Source of the DNA: Tropicimonas sp033101155
GTDB taxonomy: Bacteria > Pseudomonadota > Alphaproteobacteria > Rhodobacterales > Rhodobacteraceae
Assembly (NCBI RefSeq): GCF_033101155.1
Contig: NZ_JAWMPX010000011.1
Coordinates: 62,001 to 126,000, forward strand
Length of the DNA: 64,000 nt
Direction of reading: 5' to 3'
Every line of letters starts with the position of its first letter. Position 1 is the first letter of the stretch. Positions 1-8,491 of the stretch are shown here, piece after piece. The notes beneath the pieces are model-generated. The model worked only from the letters and a program-made list of their open reading frames with translations. It made no database searches and had not been told where the DNA came from. The position numbers and the translations under genes were made by a program.

Positions 1-1
1 G

Positions 2-295
2 GCGGGCACGACCGGGTATGACTACGCGACGATGGAGATGCCGGAAGGCGTGGCAGCGCAATGCACCAACGCGCTGAGCACGATCGCGCGGGCGTTGGAA
101 GAGGTGGGCGCCAGCCTCGATGATGCGGTGCGTGTTCGCTATATCTTGCCCGACAAGGCGGACTGGCCGGCCTGTTGGCCAGCGACCCGGGCCGCCTTTG
201 CACATGCGCGCCCAGCCGCGACGATGATTGTCGCCGGATTGCAGGAACCGGAAATGAAGATCGAGATCGAGGTGACCGCGCGATTGCCGGGGTGA
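2..295 (+). CDS. RidA/YjgF-family protein, C-terminal part (5' end outside the window)
   Basis: The reading frame is open from the first bases of the window and ends at a TGA at 293-295, so only the C-terminal ~97 residues are present. The ...VGASLDDAVRVRYIL... and ...RPAATMIVAGLQEPEMKIEIEVTA... segments match the C-terminal half of the RidA/YjgF/UK114 fold, including the conserved R-P-A-x-T segment and the E-x-E-x-x-A end strand. Family members are small cytosolic trimers; the canonical ones hydrolyse reactive enamine/imine intermediates, while more divergent ones have unknown substrates. Which subgroup this is cannot be told without the N-terminus. Confidence 0.8.
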   Translation, partial: AGTTGYDYATMEMPEGVAAQCTNALSTIARALEEVGASLDDAVRVRYILPDKADWPACWPATRAAFAHARPAATMIVAGLQEPEMKIEIEVTARLPG

Positions 296-470
296 CGGCG
301 GCAGGACGGGCTTCGGCCACGATTCCGGCGTTGAAGGCGTTTCGCACCATCTTCAACGGCCCGCGTGCCGGCCAGTGTCCGCTTGGAACACCCAGCCTGC
401 GCCGCCCTGTCTCTGGACCTCTGCGCGGCTTTGGTCCATACGGAAGGCCAATACGCATCCGGAGGCATCC

Positions 471-857
471 ATGGGCATCCTGAATTCGGTTCTGCGGGCC
501 ATCATCTGGTGGGACGGTCAGACCTACGGCACCCAACTCTTCACCTCTCGCCATGGCGAGAAGGTCGGTGAAGACGCAGAGGGCAATGTCTACTATCGCA
601 ACGAAGACGATTCCAAGCGCTGGGTCATCTTCGATGGTGAGGTCGAAGCGACCCGCATCCCGCCGGACTGGCATGGCTGGCTGCACAAGCTCTATGATGC
701 GCCGCCTTCGGAGTCTCCGCTGCCCCACAAGGATTGGGAAAAGCCGCATCTGGAAAACGTGACGGCGGATCCCGTGCTGTCCTACAAGCCCACGGGCTCG
801 TTGCGTCGCGCGACCCCGGTTGAACGTTCCGATTACGAGGCGTGGGCGCCCGAATGA
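471..857 (+). CDS. NADH:ubiquinone oxidoreductase NDUFA12-family subunit
   Basis: A 128-residue protein starting at the ATG at 471, preceded by GGAGG at 461-465; the upstream in-frame extension is not needed. The W-W-D-G-Q-T-x-G-T-x-L-x-T-x-R-x-G motif, the 'DxEGNxYYR' strand, RWVIFDGEVEATRIPPDWHGWLH and the ...NVTADPVLSYKPTGSLRR tail are hallmarks of the NDUFA12/B17.2 accessory subunit of complex I. This subunit is shared by mitochondria and alphaproteobacteria and supports assembly of the peripheral arm at the inner membrane. It is followed closely by mlaD and a DUF2155 gene, a grouping common in Rhodobacterales. Confidence 0.93.
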   Translation: MGILNSVLRAIIWWDGQTYGTQLFTSRHGEKVGEDAEGNVYYRNEDDSKRWVIFDGEVEATRIPPDWHGWLHKLYDAPPSESPLPHKDWEKPHLENVTADPVLSYKPTGSLRRATPVERSDYEAWAPE

Positions 858-914
858 GCCTCGCGGCCATTGCGGATGCACTGACAGCCCCGCGCCTGCG
901 GGACGGAGGAAGTC

Positions 915-1364
915 ATGTCTGAGAGCCCCGGAGAAATCATCGCAGGCGGTGCCACGCTGGCGGTTGCGGTCGGTTTCCTTGTCTATGCCGCGCAGGGCGC
1001 CGGCATGACCGCGCCGCAGGACGGATTCGAGCTGACTGCCAGCTTCCGATCGGTGCAGGGGATCTCGGTGGGCACGGATGTGCGTATGGCGGGGGTCAAG
1101 ATCGGTTCCGTGACAGAGCTCGAACTCAATGCAGAGACCTTTCGCGCCGACGTTACCTTCGCGCTGAACGATGCGCTGGACGTGCCGGAAGACAGCTCGA
1201 TCGCGATCTCGTCGGAAGGGCTTCTCGGCGGCAATTTCGTTGAGCTGGTCCCGGGCGGCTCGCCCTTCAACCTCGCGTCCGGCGAGGAGATCCAGGACAC
1301 GCAAGGCGCGCTGAGCCTGCTCGGCCTGCTGGCGAAATTCGTCTCCGCGAGCGAGGGCGACTGA
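915..1364 (+). CDS. mlaD: MlaD-family (MCE domain) phospholipid-transport protein
   Basis: 149 residues. One N-terminal transmembrane anchor (about residues 8-26) is followed by a single MCE/MlaD beta-barrel domain (about 35-115) with the typical G-I-x-V-G-T-D-V-R-M-A-G-V-K-I-G-x-V signature. MlaD is the inner-membrane-anchored substrate-binding component of the Mla ABC system that moves phospholipids between inner and outer membrane. The mlaF, E, B and C genes are not adjacent. The stop codon overlaps the ATG of the next gene at 1364 (TGATG), so the two are probably translationally coupled. The preceding bases contain GGAGGAAG at 904-911, a good ribosome site. Confidence 0.9.
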   Translation: MSESPGEIIAGGATLAVAVGFLVYAAQGAGMTAPQDGFELTASFRSVQGISVGTDVRMAGVKIGSVTELELNAETFRADVTFALNDALDVPEDSSIAISSEGLLGGNFVELVPGGSPFNLASGEEIQDTQGALSLLGLLAKFVSASEGD

Positions 1365-1726
1365 TGCGCGGGCTGGCGATCCTGTTCCTTGCGGCACTGA
1401 TGGCTTTGCCTGCCGCCGCTCAACAGCAGGCGACAAGCGCCGGCTCGGCGACCATCCGCGTGCTGGACAAGATTTCCGGCGAAGCAACCGACATCAACAT
1501 AGCGCGCAGCCAGACCAAGCTTTTCGGGCGCCTCGAAATCGTGCTCGGTGATTGCCGCTACCCGACCAACAACCCGAACTCGGACGCCTTTGCCTGGCTT
1601 GAGATCCGCGACAATTCCATGGATGGCGCAGCCTTCTCCGGCTGGATGGTCGCGTCCTCGCCGGCGCTCAACCCGATGGAACACCCGCGCTACGATGTCT
1701 GGGTGCTGCGCTGTAACAACGAGTGA
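1364..1726 (+). CDS. DUF2155 domain-containing secreted protein
   Basis: 120 residues with a cleavable signal peptide (hydrophobic residues 5-19, cleavage near A-A-A-Q). The mature part carries the DUF2155 pattern: V-L-D-K-I-S-G, a central D-C-R-Y-P segment and a second cysteine in the ...YDVWVLRCNNE C-terminus, consistent with a disulfide-bonded periplasmic domain. The function of DUF2155 is unknown. It overlaps mlaD by one base and its 3' end overlaps the convergent aat gene by 37 bp. Confidence 0.88.
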   Translation: MRGLAILFLAALMALPAAAQQQATSAGSATIRVLDKISGEATDINIARSQTKLFGRLEIVLGDCRYPTNNPNSDAFAWLEIRDNSMDGAAFSGWMVASSPALNPMEHPRYDVWVLRCNNE

Positions 1727-2325
1727 GGATCCGGCGCCGGTCCGGGCGCCAGGAAATCTGCCTGTATCTCAAGGGCTTCCCGTAACTTCTGGTGATAGTC
1801 TTCCCGGCTGATCTCGACCGCGCCGAGGCTGGCCAGGTGATCGGTCAGGTATTGCGTGTCAAACAGGGTGAACCCGGCGAGCCGGAGCCGGTCCACAAGA
1901 AAGGCCAGCGCGATTTTGGAGGCATCCCGTCGGCGGGAGAACATCGACTCGCCGAAAAAACCTCCGCCCAGCGTCACGCCATAGACGCCGCCGATCAGCG
2001 CTTCCCCCTCCCGGACCTCCAGCGAATGCGCGAAACCTGCCCGGTGCAGTTGCCGGTAAAGTGCGAAGATCTCCGCGTTGATCCAGGTCTCGGGCCGGTC
2101 TGCGCAGCCCGCGACAACACCTTCGAAATCCTGATTCACGGTGATCGCGTAGCCGCCTTGCCGGATCCGCTTGCGCAGCGAGCGCGAAATGCGGAACTCG
2201 TCCAGCGGAAACACGCCCCGCTCCTCCGGGTTAAGCCAGAAGATCTCCGTGCTCTCCCGCGCTTCCGCCATGGGAAAGATGCCCGATGCATAGGCGCGCA
2301 GAAGCAGTTGCGGCGTGATGTCCAT
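1690..2325 (-). CDS. aat: Leucyl/phenylalanyl-tRNA--protein transferase
   Basis: 211 residues from the ATG at 2325 (M-D-I-T-P-Q-L-L-L-R-A-Y); a longer in-frame extension to 2394 lacks family similarity. The A-Y-x-x-G-I-F-P-M, E-x-F-W-x-x-P-E-x-R-G-V-F-P-L, L-R-x-x-x-R-x-x-x-Y-x-x-x-x-x-x-x-F-x-x-V-x-x-x-C-A and G-G-V-Y-G-V-x-L-G-x-x-F-x-G-E-S-M-F-S motifs are diagnostic. The enzyme adds Leu or Phe from aminoacyl-tRNA to proteins with N-terminal Arg/Lys, marking them for ClpS/ClpAP degradation (N-degron pathway, cytosol). It lies downstream of accBC on the same strand, about 100 bp away. Confidence 0.95.
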   Translation of the reverse strand: MDITPQLLLRAYASGIFPMAEARESTEIFWLNPEERGVFPLDEFRISRSLRKRIRQGGYAITVNQDFEGVVAGCADRPETWINAEIFALYRQLHRAGFAHSLEVREGEALIGGVYGVTLGGGFFGESMFSRRRDASKIALAFLVDRLRLAGFTLFDTQYLTDHLASLGAVEISREDYHQKLREALEIQADFLAPGPAPDPHSLLQRSTQTS

Positions 2326-2382
2326 CTGCGAAAGCCTCAGGCTTCTTCTGTCCCAACCATATCCCCGCCGGAGGAGAGCTTC

Positions 2383-2408
2383 CTTCGGCGCCACAAGGGA
2401 CGCCGAAG
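2383..2408 (-). terminator. Stem-loop between accC and aat
   Basis: CTTCGGCG (2383-2390) pairs perfectly with CGCCGAAG (2401-2408) around a 10-base loop. There is no clear U-run on the minus strand, so this may be a processing or attenuating hairpin rather than a strong intrinsic terminator. Confidence 0.4.
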
Positions 2409-2426
2409 AACGGGCCGATACCCGGC

Positions 2427-3773
2427 TCAGCCGTTATGCGCGGCGAGCCATTTCTCCAGCCAGTGGATGTCGTAATTGCCGGTGAGAATATCCTCCTCTG
2501 CCAGCAGCGCATCGAAGAGCGGCAGGGTGGTGTCGATCCCCTCGATCACGATCTCGCCAAGCGCGCGAGACAGCCGCGAGAGCGCCTCGTCGCGGTCGCG
2601 CCCATGCACGATGAGCTTTCCGATCAGGCTGTCGTAGTAAGGCGGGATCGAATAGCCGCCATAGAGCGCCGAATCCATCCGCACACCCAGCCCGCCCGGC
2701 GCGTGATACATGCCGATCGTTCCGGGGGAGGGGGTGAAGTTCGGCAGCTTCTCGGCGTTGATCCGCACCTCGATGGAATGCCCGTTCACCTGCAGATCGT
2801 CCTGCGTGAAGGAGAGCGGCAGCCCTTGCGCGACCCGGATCTGTTCGCGCACGAGATCGACGCCGAAGATCCCTTCCGTCACGGGATGTTCGACCTGTAG
2901 CCGGGTGTTCATCTCGATGAAGAAGAACTCACCATCCTCGAACAGGAATTCGATCGTGCCGGCGCCGATATAGTTGATCCGTGCCACAGCATCGGCACAG
3001 GTCTTGCCGATCCGCTCGCGCGTTTCGGCATCGATTGCCGGGCCGGGAGCCTCTTCCAGCACCTTCTGGTGACGCCGCTGCAGCGAGCAATCCCGCTCGC
3101 CCAGATGGACCGCGTGGCCCTTGCCATCGCCGAAGACCTGAACCTCGATATGGCGCGGTTTGCCGAGATATTTCTCGATATAGACCTCGTCATTGCCAAA
3201 GGCTGCCTTGCCCTCGGAGCGCGCCGTGCGGAACGCTGTTTCCAACTCCTCGGGCTTCGTGGCGAGCTTCATGCCGCGCCCGCCGCCGCCGGCGGTGGCC
3301 TTGATGATGACCGGATAGCCGATCTCCTCGCAGACCTGTATCGCGGTCTCGTAGTCGGGCACGCCGCCATCGGAGCCGGGAACGCAGGGCACGCCAAGGT
3401 TCTTCATCGTCTCCTTGGCGGTGATCTTGTCACCCATGATGCGGATATGTTCGGCGGTCGGACCGATGAAGCTCAGCCCGTGATCCTCGACGATCTGCAC
3501 GAAGGCGGCATTCTCGGAGAGGAAGCCATAGCCGGGATGGATCGCATCCGCCCCGGTGATCTCGGCCGCCGAGATGATGGCCGGGAAGGAGAGATAACTC
3601 TGCATGGAGGAGGGCGGGCCAATGCAGACGCTCTCGTCGGCAAGGCGGACATGCATGGCGTCCGCATCCGCCGTTGAATGGACCGCGACCGACTTGATGC
3701 CCATTTCGGCACAGGCGCGGATGACTCGCAGGGCAATCTCGCCCCGGTTTGCAATCAGGATCTTCTGGAACAT
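2427..3773 (-). CDS. accC: Acetyl-CoA carboxylase, biotin carboxylase subunit
   Basis: 448 residues from the ATG at 3773; the GTG one codon upstream is possible but less likely. N-terminal Q-K-I-L-I-A-N-R-G-E-I-A-L-R-V-I-R, ATP-grasp glycine loop G-G-G-G-R-G-M-K, E-K-Y-L-x-x-P-R-H-I-E-V-Q, and F-I-E-M-N-T-R-L-Q-V-E-H-P-V-T-E are all intact. It carboxylates biotin on AccB with ATP and bicarbonate, the first half-reaction of malonyl-CoA synthesis. The accB stop shares its T with the accC ATG (TGATG), giving tight coupling. Confidence 0.97.
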   Translation of the reverse strand: MFQKILIANRGEIALRVIRACAEMGIKSVAVHSTADADAMHVRLADESVCIGPPSSMQSYLSFPAIISAAEITGADAIHPGYGFLSENAAFVQIVEDHGLSFIGPTAEHIRIMGDKITAKETMKNLGVPCVPGSDGGVPDYETAIQVCEEIGYPVIIKATAGGGGRGMKLATKPEELETAFRTARSEGKAAFGNDEVYIEKYLGKPRHIEVQVFGDGKGHAVHLGERDCSLQRRHQKVLEEAPGPAIDAETRERIGKTCADAVARINYIGAGTIEFLFEDGEFFFIEMNTRLQVEHPVTEGIFGVDLVREQIRVAQGLPLSFTQDDLQVNGHSIEVRINAEKLPNFTPSPGTIGMYHAPGGLGVRMDSALYGGYSIPPYYDSLIGKLIVHGRDRDEALSRLSRALGEIVIEGIDTTLPLFDALLAEEDILTGNYDIHWLEKWLAAHNG

Positions 3774-4267
3774 CACTCGATGATCATCAGCGGGGCGCCA
3801 AATTCCACCGGGGCGCCGTTTTCGACCAGGATACGCTTGACCTTCCCGCCCTTGGGTGCGGGGATCTGGTTCATCGTCTTCATCGCCTCGACGATCAGGA
3901 TCGTCTGGCCCTCGGAGACCGTGTCGCCCACGGAGACGAAGTCCGGCGCGCCGGGCTCGGAGGCAAGATAGACCGTGCCGACCATCGGCGAAGTCACGGC
4001 GCCCGGAAGCTGGGCTGGATCTTCGACCGGGGCGGCGGCGGCAGGGGCAGCCTCGGCGACCGGCGCGGCAGCCGTTGCCACGACGGGGGCGGCGACGGCG
4101 ACCGGGGCGGCGGCGACCTGCCGGCTGACGCGCACATTCAGGCTGTCATTGTCGCCATACTTACGCATGACCTCAACCTCGGTCAGATCATTCGCCCGCA
4201 GCAATTCCGCGAGCGCCTCGATGAAGGCGACATCCGCGTCCTGACTCGTCCTGGTCATTGGGCCCAT
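3773..4267 (-). CDS. accB: Acetyl-CoA carboxylase, biotin carboxyl carrier protein
   Basis: 164 residues. The layout is typical of BCCP: an N-terminal helical domain, an Ala/Pro/Val-rich flexible linker (about residues 50-85) and a C-terminal biotinyl domain with the biotin-acceptor lysine at K130 in E-A-M-K-T-M-N. The Thr after the lysine (usually Met) is seen in other alphaproteobacterial BCCPs and is not a defect. It is first in the accB-accC pair and the preceding 140 bp hold the likely promoter. A start at the second ATG (4258) cannot be excluded. Confidence 0.96.
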   Translation of the reverse strand: MGPMTRTSQDADVAFIEALAELLRANDLTEVEVMRKYGDNDSLNVRVSRQVAAAPVAVAAPVVATAAAPVAEAAPAAAAPVEDPAQLPGAVTSPMVGTVYLASEPGAPDFVSVGDTVSEGQTILIVEAMKTMNQIPAPKGGKVKRILVENGAPVEFGAPLMIIE

Positions 4268-4371
4268 GCCTTTCTTTTGTGCTTCGAAAACTGCCTTGCA
4301 TTTAGACGAAGCGGGGGACGGTTTAAAGAGACGTTACGGCATTTGGCGGATCGCGGTTGGACAGGTCGTCG

Positions 4372-4405
4372 CGCCCGCCCGCGCAGAACGCGGACGGGCA
4401 GGGCG
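4372..4405 (-). terminator. GC-rich hairpin downstream of the MDR-family gene
   Basis: An imperfect inverted repeat (CGCCCGCCCGCG ... CGCGGACGGGCAGGGCG) lies immediately 3' of the minus-strand oxidoreductase gene and before accB. It probably limits read-through into accB; no long U-run follows. Confidence 0.35.
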
Positions 4406-4407
4406 CC

Positions 4408-5427
4408 TCAGGGCTGGATCAGCACCTTGGAGTCCTTCTCCGCATAGGCCGCCGGCAGCGCCTCCATGACGTCGCCCAACGGCAGCGAGGCGGTGACATC
4501 GGTGTGCCATTTGCCCTCGGCAAAGCGCGCCTGCACTTCCTGGATGACCGCGCCGATCTTCTCGGGTGCGGTTTCGCGCAGCCAGGCGGCGAGCCAGAAA
4601 CCCTCGATCCGCTTCTGCTTGAAGATAAACTGCGGCAACTGCGTCAGCACCGGCGGCTTGGGCGCGAGCCGACCATAAGAAATCCAGCGCGCCCGCTCCG
4701 GCATGGCGAAGAACAGATCCGCCGAGATCTGGTCGCCCACCGCATCGAGCAAGACGCGCGGCGCGTGTGATTCGAAGAGCGCGGCGATCCGTGCCGCCAG
4801 CCCGTCTCCCTCAGTCACCAGCACATCGGCAGCGCCCAGTTCGCGCAGTGTGTCGGTTTGTCCACCACGCCGGATCACCGCCAATGCGCCGATCCCGTGA
4901 TCCTTGCCGAGCCCCATCAGGAACTTGCCGAGCTGCGAGGCGGCGGCGGTGACGACGAAACTGTCCGCGCCGTCCTCGCGCACGATGTCGAACATGGCGA
5001 CCGCGGTCAGCGGGTTGACGATCAGCCCGGCCGCGTCCTCGTCGCGCAGATCCGGGCGCAGCGGGATCAACATCTGGATCGGCGCGAGGCAGTAGTCCGC
5101 CCAGCTCCCCGATCCGGCGGCGAAGAAGCTCACGCGCTGGCCCAGAAGCGGCGTGTCGCCGGCCACGACCGTTCCCGTGCCCTCGAAACCCGCCGCGTGT
5201 CCGGCCACCCGCGCCTGCCCGTAAACGCCCTTGATGAAGGCGATATCGGAGGGGTTCACCGCCGCGCGCGCCACCTTGATCAGCGCAAATCCGGGGCCGG
5301 GCTGCGGCACATCCATTTCTCGAAAGGCAACGAAGGGCGACAGATCGTCCAGCTCCTGCGTCGCCGGTGCGGTTGAATAGCCGTCATGGAGCAGGACGAG
5401 GCCCTGCATCGTGGTGGGGATGTCCAT
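4408..5427 (-). CDS. Zinc-type alcohol dehydrogenase/quinone oxidoreductase-like MDR protein
   Basis: 339 residues. Medium-chain dehydrogenase/reductase fold: an N-terminal GroES-like part (L-I-K-V-x-x-A-x-V-N-P-S-D near residues 50-60, G-x-E-G-x-G-x-V-V) and a C-terminal Rossmann part (F-V-V-T-A-A-A-S-Q-L-G-K near 160). The Cys/His set for catalytic zinc is absent, so it probably belongs to the NADPH quinone oxidoreductase/enoyl-reductase branch. The substrate is unknown. It is divergent from the TetR regulator at 5691 across a 263-bp region with a palindrome, which suggests that regulator controls it. Confidence 0.85.
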   Translation of the reverse strand: MDIPTTMQGLVLLHDGYSTAPATQELDDLSPFVAFREMDVPQPGPGFALIKVARAAVNPSDIAFIKGVYGQARVAGHAAGFEGTGTVVAGDTPLLGQRVSFFAAGSGSWADYCLAPIQMLIPLRPDLRDEDAAGLIVNPLTAVAMFDIVREDGADSFVVTAAASQLGKFLMGLGKDHGIGALAVIRRGGQTDTLRELGAADVLVTEGDGLAARIAALFESHAPRVLLDAVGDQISADLFFAMPERARWISYGRLAPKPPVLTQLPQFIFKQKRIEGFWLAAWLRETAPEKIGAVIQEVQARFAEGKWHTDVTASLPLGDVMEALPAAYAEKDSKVLIQP

Positions 5428-5660
5428 GGTGTACTCCTGTTGGGTCGACCTGAGATCGTGTTGCTGGCCCGGAAGGTCAAGGCCGGTGGCGCAATGACCT
5501 CGCGCCGCTTAGGGGGATGTCACGCGGAACAGCCGTCCCGGCGCTAAAATCGGCACGGCCCTTCCGGGTCTGCGTCCGGGGCCTCATGGCAAAAAGGGAA
5601 CGCCCCACTGTCCCGGAAGCGTCGTCACAGGCTGGAAGGCCAGCACATTATCCTCTTGAA

Positions 5661-5676
5661 TTGAACGCTCGTTCAA
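5661..5676. promoter_or_regulatory. Putative TetR-family operator palindrome
   Basis: The 16-bp sequence TTGAACGCTCGTTCAA is a perfect inverted repeat except for the two central bases. It lies 15 bp upstream of the tetR-like ATG at 5691 and within the divergent promoter region to the MDR gene. The length and symmetry fit a TetR dimer site, so autoregulation and control of the MDR gene are inferred. Confidence 0.6.
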
Positions 5677-5690
5677 TGGAATGTCGGACA

Positions 5691-6281
5691 ATGGCACGCA
5701 AGACAGGCTCTCATGCCGAAATCACCGGCCCGAAAATCCGCGAAGCGGCGCTGCATCTCTTTGCGCAACATGGCTACGCTGCCGTTTCCATGCGCCAGAT
5801 CGCGGCGGAGGTCGGTGTTCAGGCCGGGGCGCTCTATGCGTATATCGACGACAAGCAGGCGTTGCTCTTCCACCTGTTGGAAAGCCATATGGAACACCTT
5901 CTTGAGAGCTGGCGCGCGGAGAGTGCAACCTCGGAACCGCTGGCCCGTCTCGAAAGCTTCACCCGCTTTCATATTCGCTACCATCTCGACCGTCCGGACG
6001 AGGTCTTCATTTCCTATATGGAACTGCGCAATCTCTCGCCGGAGAATTTCGCCGAACTGGAAGCGCTGCGCCGGCGCTACGAGGGCGAGCTGGAGCGGAT
6101 TCTGCAAGAGGGCAGCGCGGCGGGGCTGTTTACCATCGCCGACGCGCGCGTCGCCACGATGGGACTGATCGCGATGCTGACCGGGGTCAGCACCTGGTTC
6201 CGCGAGACCGGTCGGCTGGGCCGGGCCGATATCGAGGAGATCTACTGGGAGATGACGCGCCGCGCTGTCGGCGTGGCCTGA
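5691..6281 (+). CDS. TetR/AcrR-family transcriptional regulator
   Basis: 196 residues from ATG 5691; an alternative ATG at 5676 would place the start inside the palindrome. The N-terminal HTH (about residues 12-60: I-R-E-A-A-L-H-L-F-A-Q-H-G-Y-A-A-V-S-M-R-Q-I-A, G-V-Q-A-G-A-L-Y-A-Y-I-D-D-K) is classical TetR. The C-terminal ligand-binding domain has the helical F-x-x-F-H-I-R-Y-H pattern common in regulators of acyl-CoA/fatty acid metabolism in this clade. The ligand is not determinable. It is divergent from the MDR oxidoreductase. Confidence 0.9.
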   Translation: MARKTGSHAEITGPKIREAALHLFAQHGYAAVSMRQIAAEVGVQAGALYAYIDDKQALLFHLLESHMEHLLESWRAESATSEPLARLESFTRFHIRYHLDRPDEVFISYMELRNLSPENFAELEALRRRYEGELERILQEGSAAGLFTIADARVATMGLIAMLTGVSTWFRETGRLGRADIEEIYWEMTRRAVGVA

Positions 6282-6299
6282 GCGCGGCGCCTGTTCGGG

Positions 6300-7385
6300 T
6301 CAGGTGCCGGACTTGACCTTGGTCCAGAGCCGGGTGCCGGTGCGCAGCACCTTGGACGGCCAGCCCTGGAACACCCAGAGCGTTTCGACCGTGGCCTCGG
6401 GCGGATAGATCGCCGGATCCCCGATCACATCGGCTTCCAGCAGCTCCTGCGAGGGCAGGTTGCCATTGGCGTAGTAGACATAGTTGGAGACAGCGGCGAT
6501 ATTCTCCGGATCCAGCATGAAATTCAGGAACTTATGCGCGCCATCCGGGTTCTGCGCATCGGCCGGGATTGCCATCTGGTCGAACCACATGGCCGAACCT
6601 TCGCGGAAGGCGTGATAGGCGATCTCGACGCCGTTCTCCGCATCGTCGGCCCGGTCGCGCGCCTGCAGGATATCGCCGGACCAGCCGACCGCGACGCAGA
6701 TATCGCCATTGGCGAGCGCGGTGATGTATTCGGAGGAGTGGAATTTGCGCACATAGGGGCGCACCGCCTCCAGCACCGTGCCAGCCGCTTCGAAAGCGTC
6801 CTTCTCCTGCGAATTCGGGTCGAATCCGGCATAGTTCATCGCCGCCGGGATCATCTCGACCGGCGCGTCGAGGAAATGCACGCCGCAGCCCTGAAGCTTT
6901 TCCATGTTTGCCGGGTCGAAGACCAGCGCGAGGCTGTCTATCGGCGCGTCCGGGCCAAGCGCTTCGGTCACCTTGGCGACATTCACGCCAATGCCCGTCG
7001 TGCCCCAGAGATAATTGATCGAAAAGGCATTGTCGGGGTCGAAATCGGCAGTGCGGGCGGTGATCGCCTCCCACTGGTTGCCGGCATTTGACAGTTTGGA
7101 CTGGTCCAGCGGCATGAAGGCCCCGGCCTGGATCTGCCGGCGCAGGAAGCTGTCGGAGGGGACGACGACATCGTAGCCCGACTGCCCCGCAAGGAGCTTG
7201 GTCTCCAGCATCTCGTTGGAATCGAAGACGTCATAGATGACCTTGATGCCGGTCTCGGCCTCGAACTTCTCCAACAGGCCGTCGGCGATATAGTCGGACC
7301 AGTTATAGACATGCAGCTCTTCGGCTGCGGCCAGGGCCGCCACAGATGAGAGGGAAGCGGCGAGGGCGAGGATCTGTGCCTTCAT
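6300..7385 (-). CDS. Polyamine-type (PotD/PotF-like) ABC transporter substrate-binding protein
   Basis: 361 residues with a Sec signal peptide (residues 1-21, A-A-A-E). The mature N-terminus L-H-V-Y-N-W-S-D-Y-I and the segments V-I-Y-D-V-F-D-S-N-E, G-Y-D-V-V-V-P-S, and Y-L-W-G-T-T-G-I-G-V-N are hallmarks of the spermidine/putrescine binding family. It should deliver a polyamine to an inner-membrane ABC importer, but no permease or ATPase gene is adjacent, so it is an orphan component here. The GntR regulator follows on the same strand after 177 bp with no recognisable gene between. Confidence 0.88.
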   Translation of the reverse strand: MKAQILALAASLSSVAALAAAEELHVYNWSDYIADGLLEKFEAETGIKVIYDVFDSNEMLETKLLAGQSGYDVVVPSDSFLRRQIQAGAFMPLDQSKLSNAGNQWEAITARTADFDPDNAFSINYLWGTTGIGVNVAKVTEALGPDAPIDSLALVFDPANMEKLQGCGVHFLDAPVEMIPAAMNYAGFDPNSQEKDAFEAAGTVLEAVRPYVRKFHSSEYITALANGDICVAVGWSGDILQARDRADDAENGVEIAYHAFREGSAMWFDQMAIPADAQNPDGAHKFLNFMLDPENIAAVSNYVYYANGNLPSQELLEADVIGDPAIYPPEATVETLWVFQGWPSKVLRTGTRLWTKVKSGT

Positions 7386-7562
7386 CAGGGGTCCTTTCGG
7401 GATATGGGAGTCAGCGTCGTCCCGGCAATCTGGACGGGCTTCGTGTCAGTAGCATCCCGACTGGAAGCAGAGCCAGAGGAATGGTGCGGCGCAGCGCGGC
7501 GATGCGTGCGGACCGGGTGGCCAGTGTCGGGCTGACCGGCCCGTCCTGGAAGTCTCGCCTGC

Positions 7563-8363
7563 CTAGCGGGCCGCTCCCGTGCCACCGGCGCGGAAGAGCG
7601 CGCCCATCGGATCGGGGATCTCCGGTGCGCCAGTCGTTCCCGGCGCGATGTCCAGTTCGCCGGCCGTGAGCCGCATGACCGCGAGTGCCGCGTCATAGGC
7701 AGCCGCGGGGTCGCGCATCCGGATCGCTTCCATCAGCGCCCGGTGCCGGGCGAGGGTCTCGCGCAGTTCCTCGGTCGTCTCGTTGCTGCGCCGTACCACG
7801 AGCGTGATCGCCGGCCGCAGGATATGCGCAAGATGCCTCCAGATCGCGTTATGCGTGCCCCGGTAAATCGCGACATGGAAGCTGACATCATGTTCGGTGA
7901 AACTGTCATCCGCGGCCACGTCCCTCGAGCTGCACCGCGCCATGTCGTCGATCGCGTCCTCCATCGCCACCAGGTCCCGCGCCCGCGCATTGCGTGCCGC
8001 CAGCGCCGCCACCAGAGGCTCGGCGGAATAGCGAAACTCGAAAATGCTGCGCACGAGGTCGGGATGCGGGCTTGCGTGGTCCGCGAGCAGGCCGGTCACC
8101 ATCGGATCAAGGATGTTCCAGTCGCGAAAATCCTGCGCGATCGTGCCTTGTCCGACAAATCTTTCGATAATGCCGCGCGAGGCCAGCGCCTGCAGCCCGC
8201 TGCGCACCGATGCGCGGCTCACGCCGAAGCTCTCGACAAGCTCCATCTCCGTCGGCAGCGCATCGCCTGGCCGATAGGTGCCCGAAAGCAGCTCGTGTCC
8301 CAGCGCTTCGGCGATCTGATCGCCCAGCGGCTGGTCCTTGTTGGCCGATATCGACTGTTTCAT
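7563..8363 (-). CDS. GntR/FadR-subfamily transcriptional regulator
   Basis: 266 residues from the ATG at 8363 (upstream in-frame extension rejected). It has an N-terminal winged helix (residues ~12-75: G-D-A-L-P-T-E-M-E-L-V-E-S-F-G-V-S-R-A-S-V-R-S-G-L-Q-A-L) and a C-terminal FCD helical domain with metal-binding residues typical of FadR-group regulators (D...H at E-H-D-V-S-F-H, H near 180-205, R-H-R-A-L-M-E-A-I). It is divergent from the hydroxyacid dehydrogenase gene at 8549. Two copies of one 12-bp palindromic site lie between them, so control of that gene is likely. Confidence 0.9.
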   Translation of the reverse strand: MKQSISANKDQPLGDQIAEALGHELLSGTYRPGDALPTEMELVESFGVSRASVRSGLQALASRGIIERFVGQGTIAQDFRDWNILDPMVTGLLADHASPHPDLVRSIFEFRYSAEPLVAALAARNARARDLVAMEDAIDDMARCSSRDVAADDSFTEHDVSFHVAIYRGTHNAIWRHLAHILRPAITLVVRRSNETTEELRETLARHRALMEAIRMRDPAAAYDAALAVMRLTAGELDIAPGTTGAPEIPDPMGALFRAGGTGAAR

Positions 8364-8406
8364 CGCGTCTCCTCGCGCCCCGATCCCGGGTCTGCATACA
8401 GGCGGG

Positions 8407-8418
8407 TTGTCTGACAAT
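8407..8418. promoter_or_regulatory. Putative GntR operator, copy 1
   Basis: TTGTCTGACAAT, the reverse complement of ATTGTCAGACAA, differs by one base from the second copy at 8492-8503. It lies 44 bp upstream of the GntR ATG (8363). TTGT-N3-ACAA spacing is the usual half-site layout of FadR/LldR-type GntR regulators. Confidence 0.6.
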
Positions 8419-8491
8419 ACGAGGCACGGTGGCTGTGTCAAATCGACTGAAGGGCTTGAGGAGGGGCGGGGTATATTTTTTGTGACTTGAA

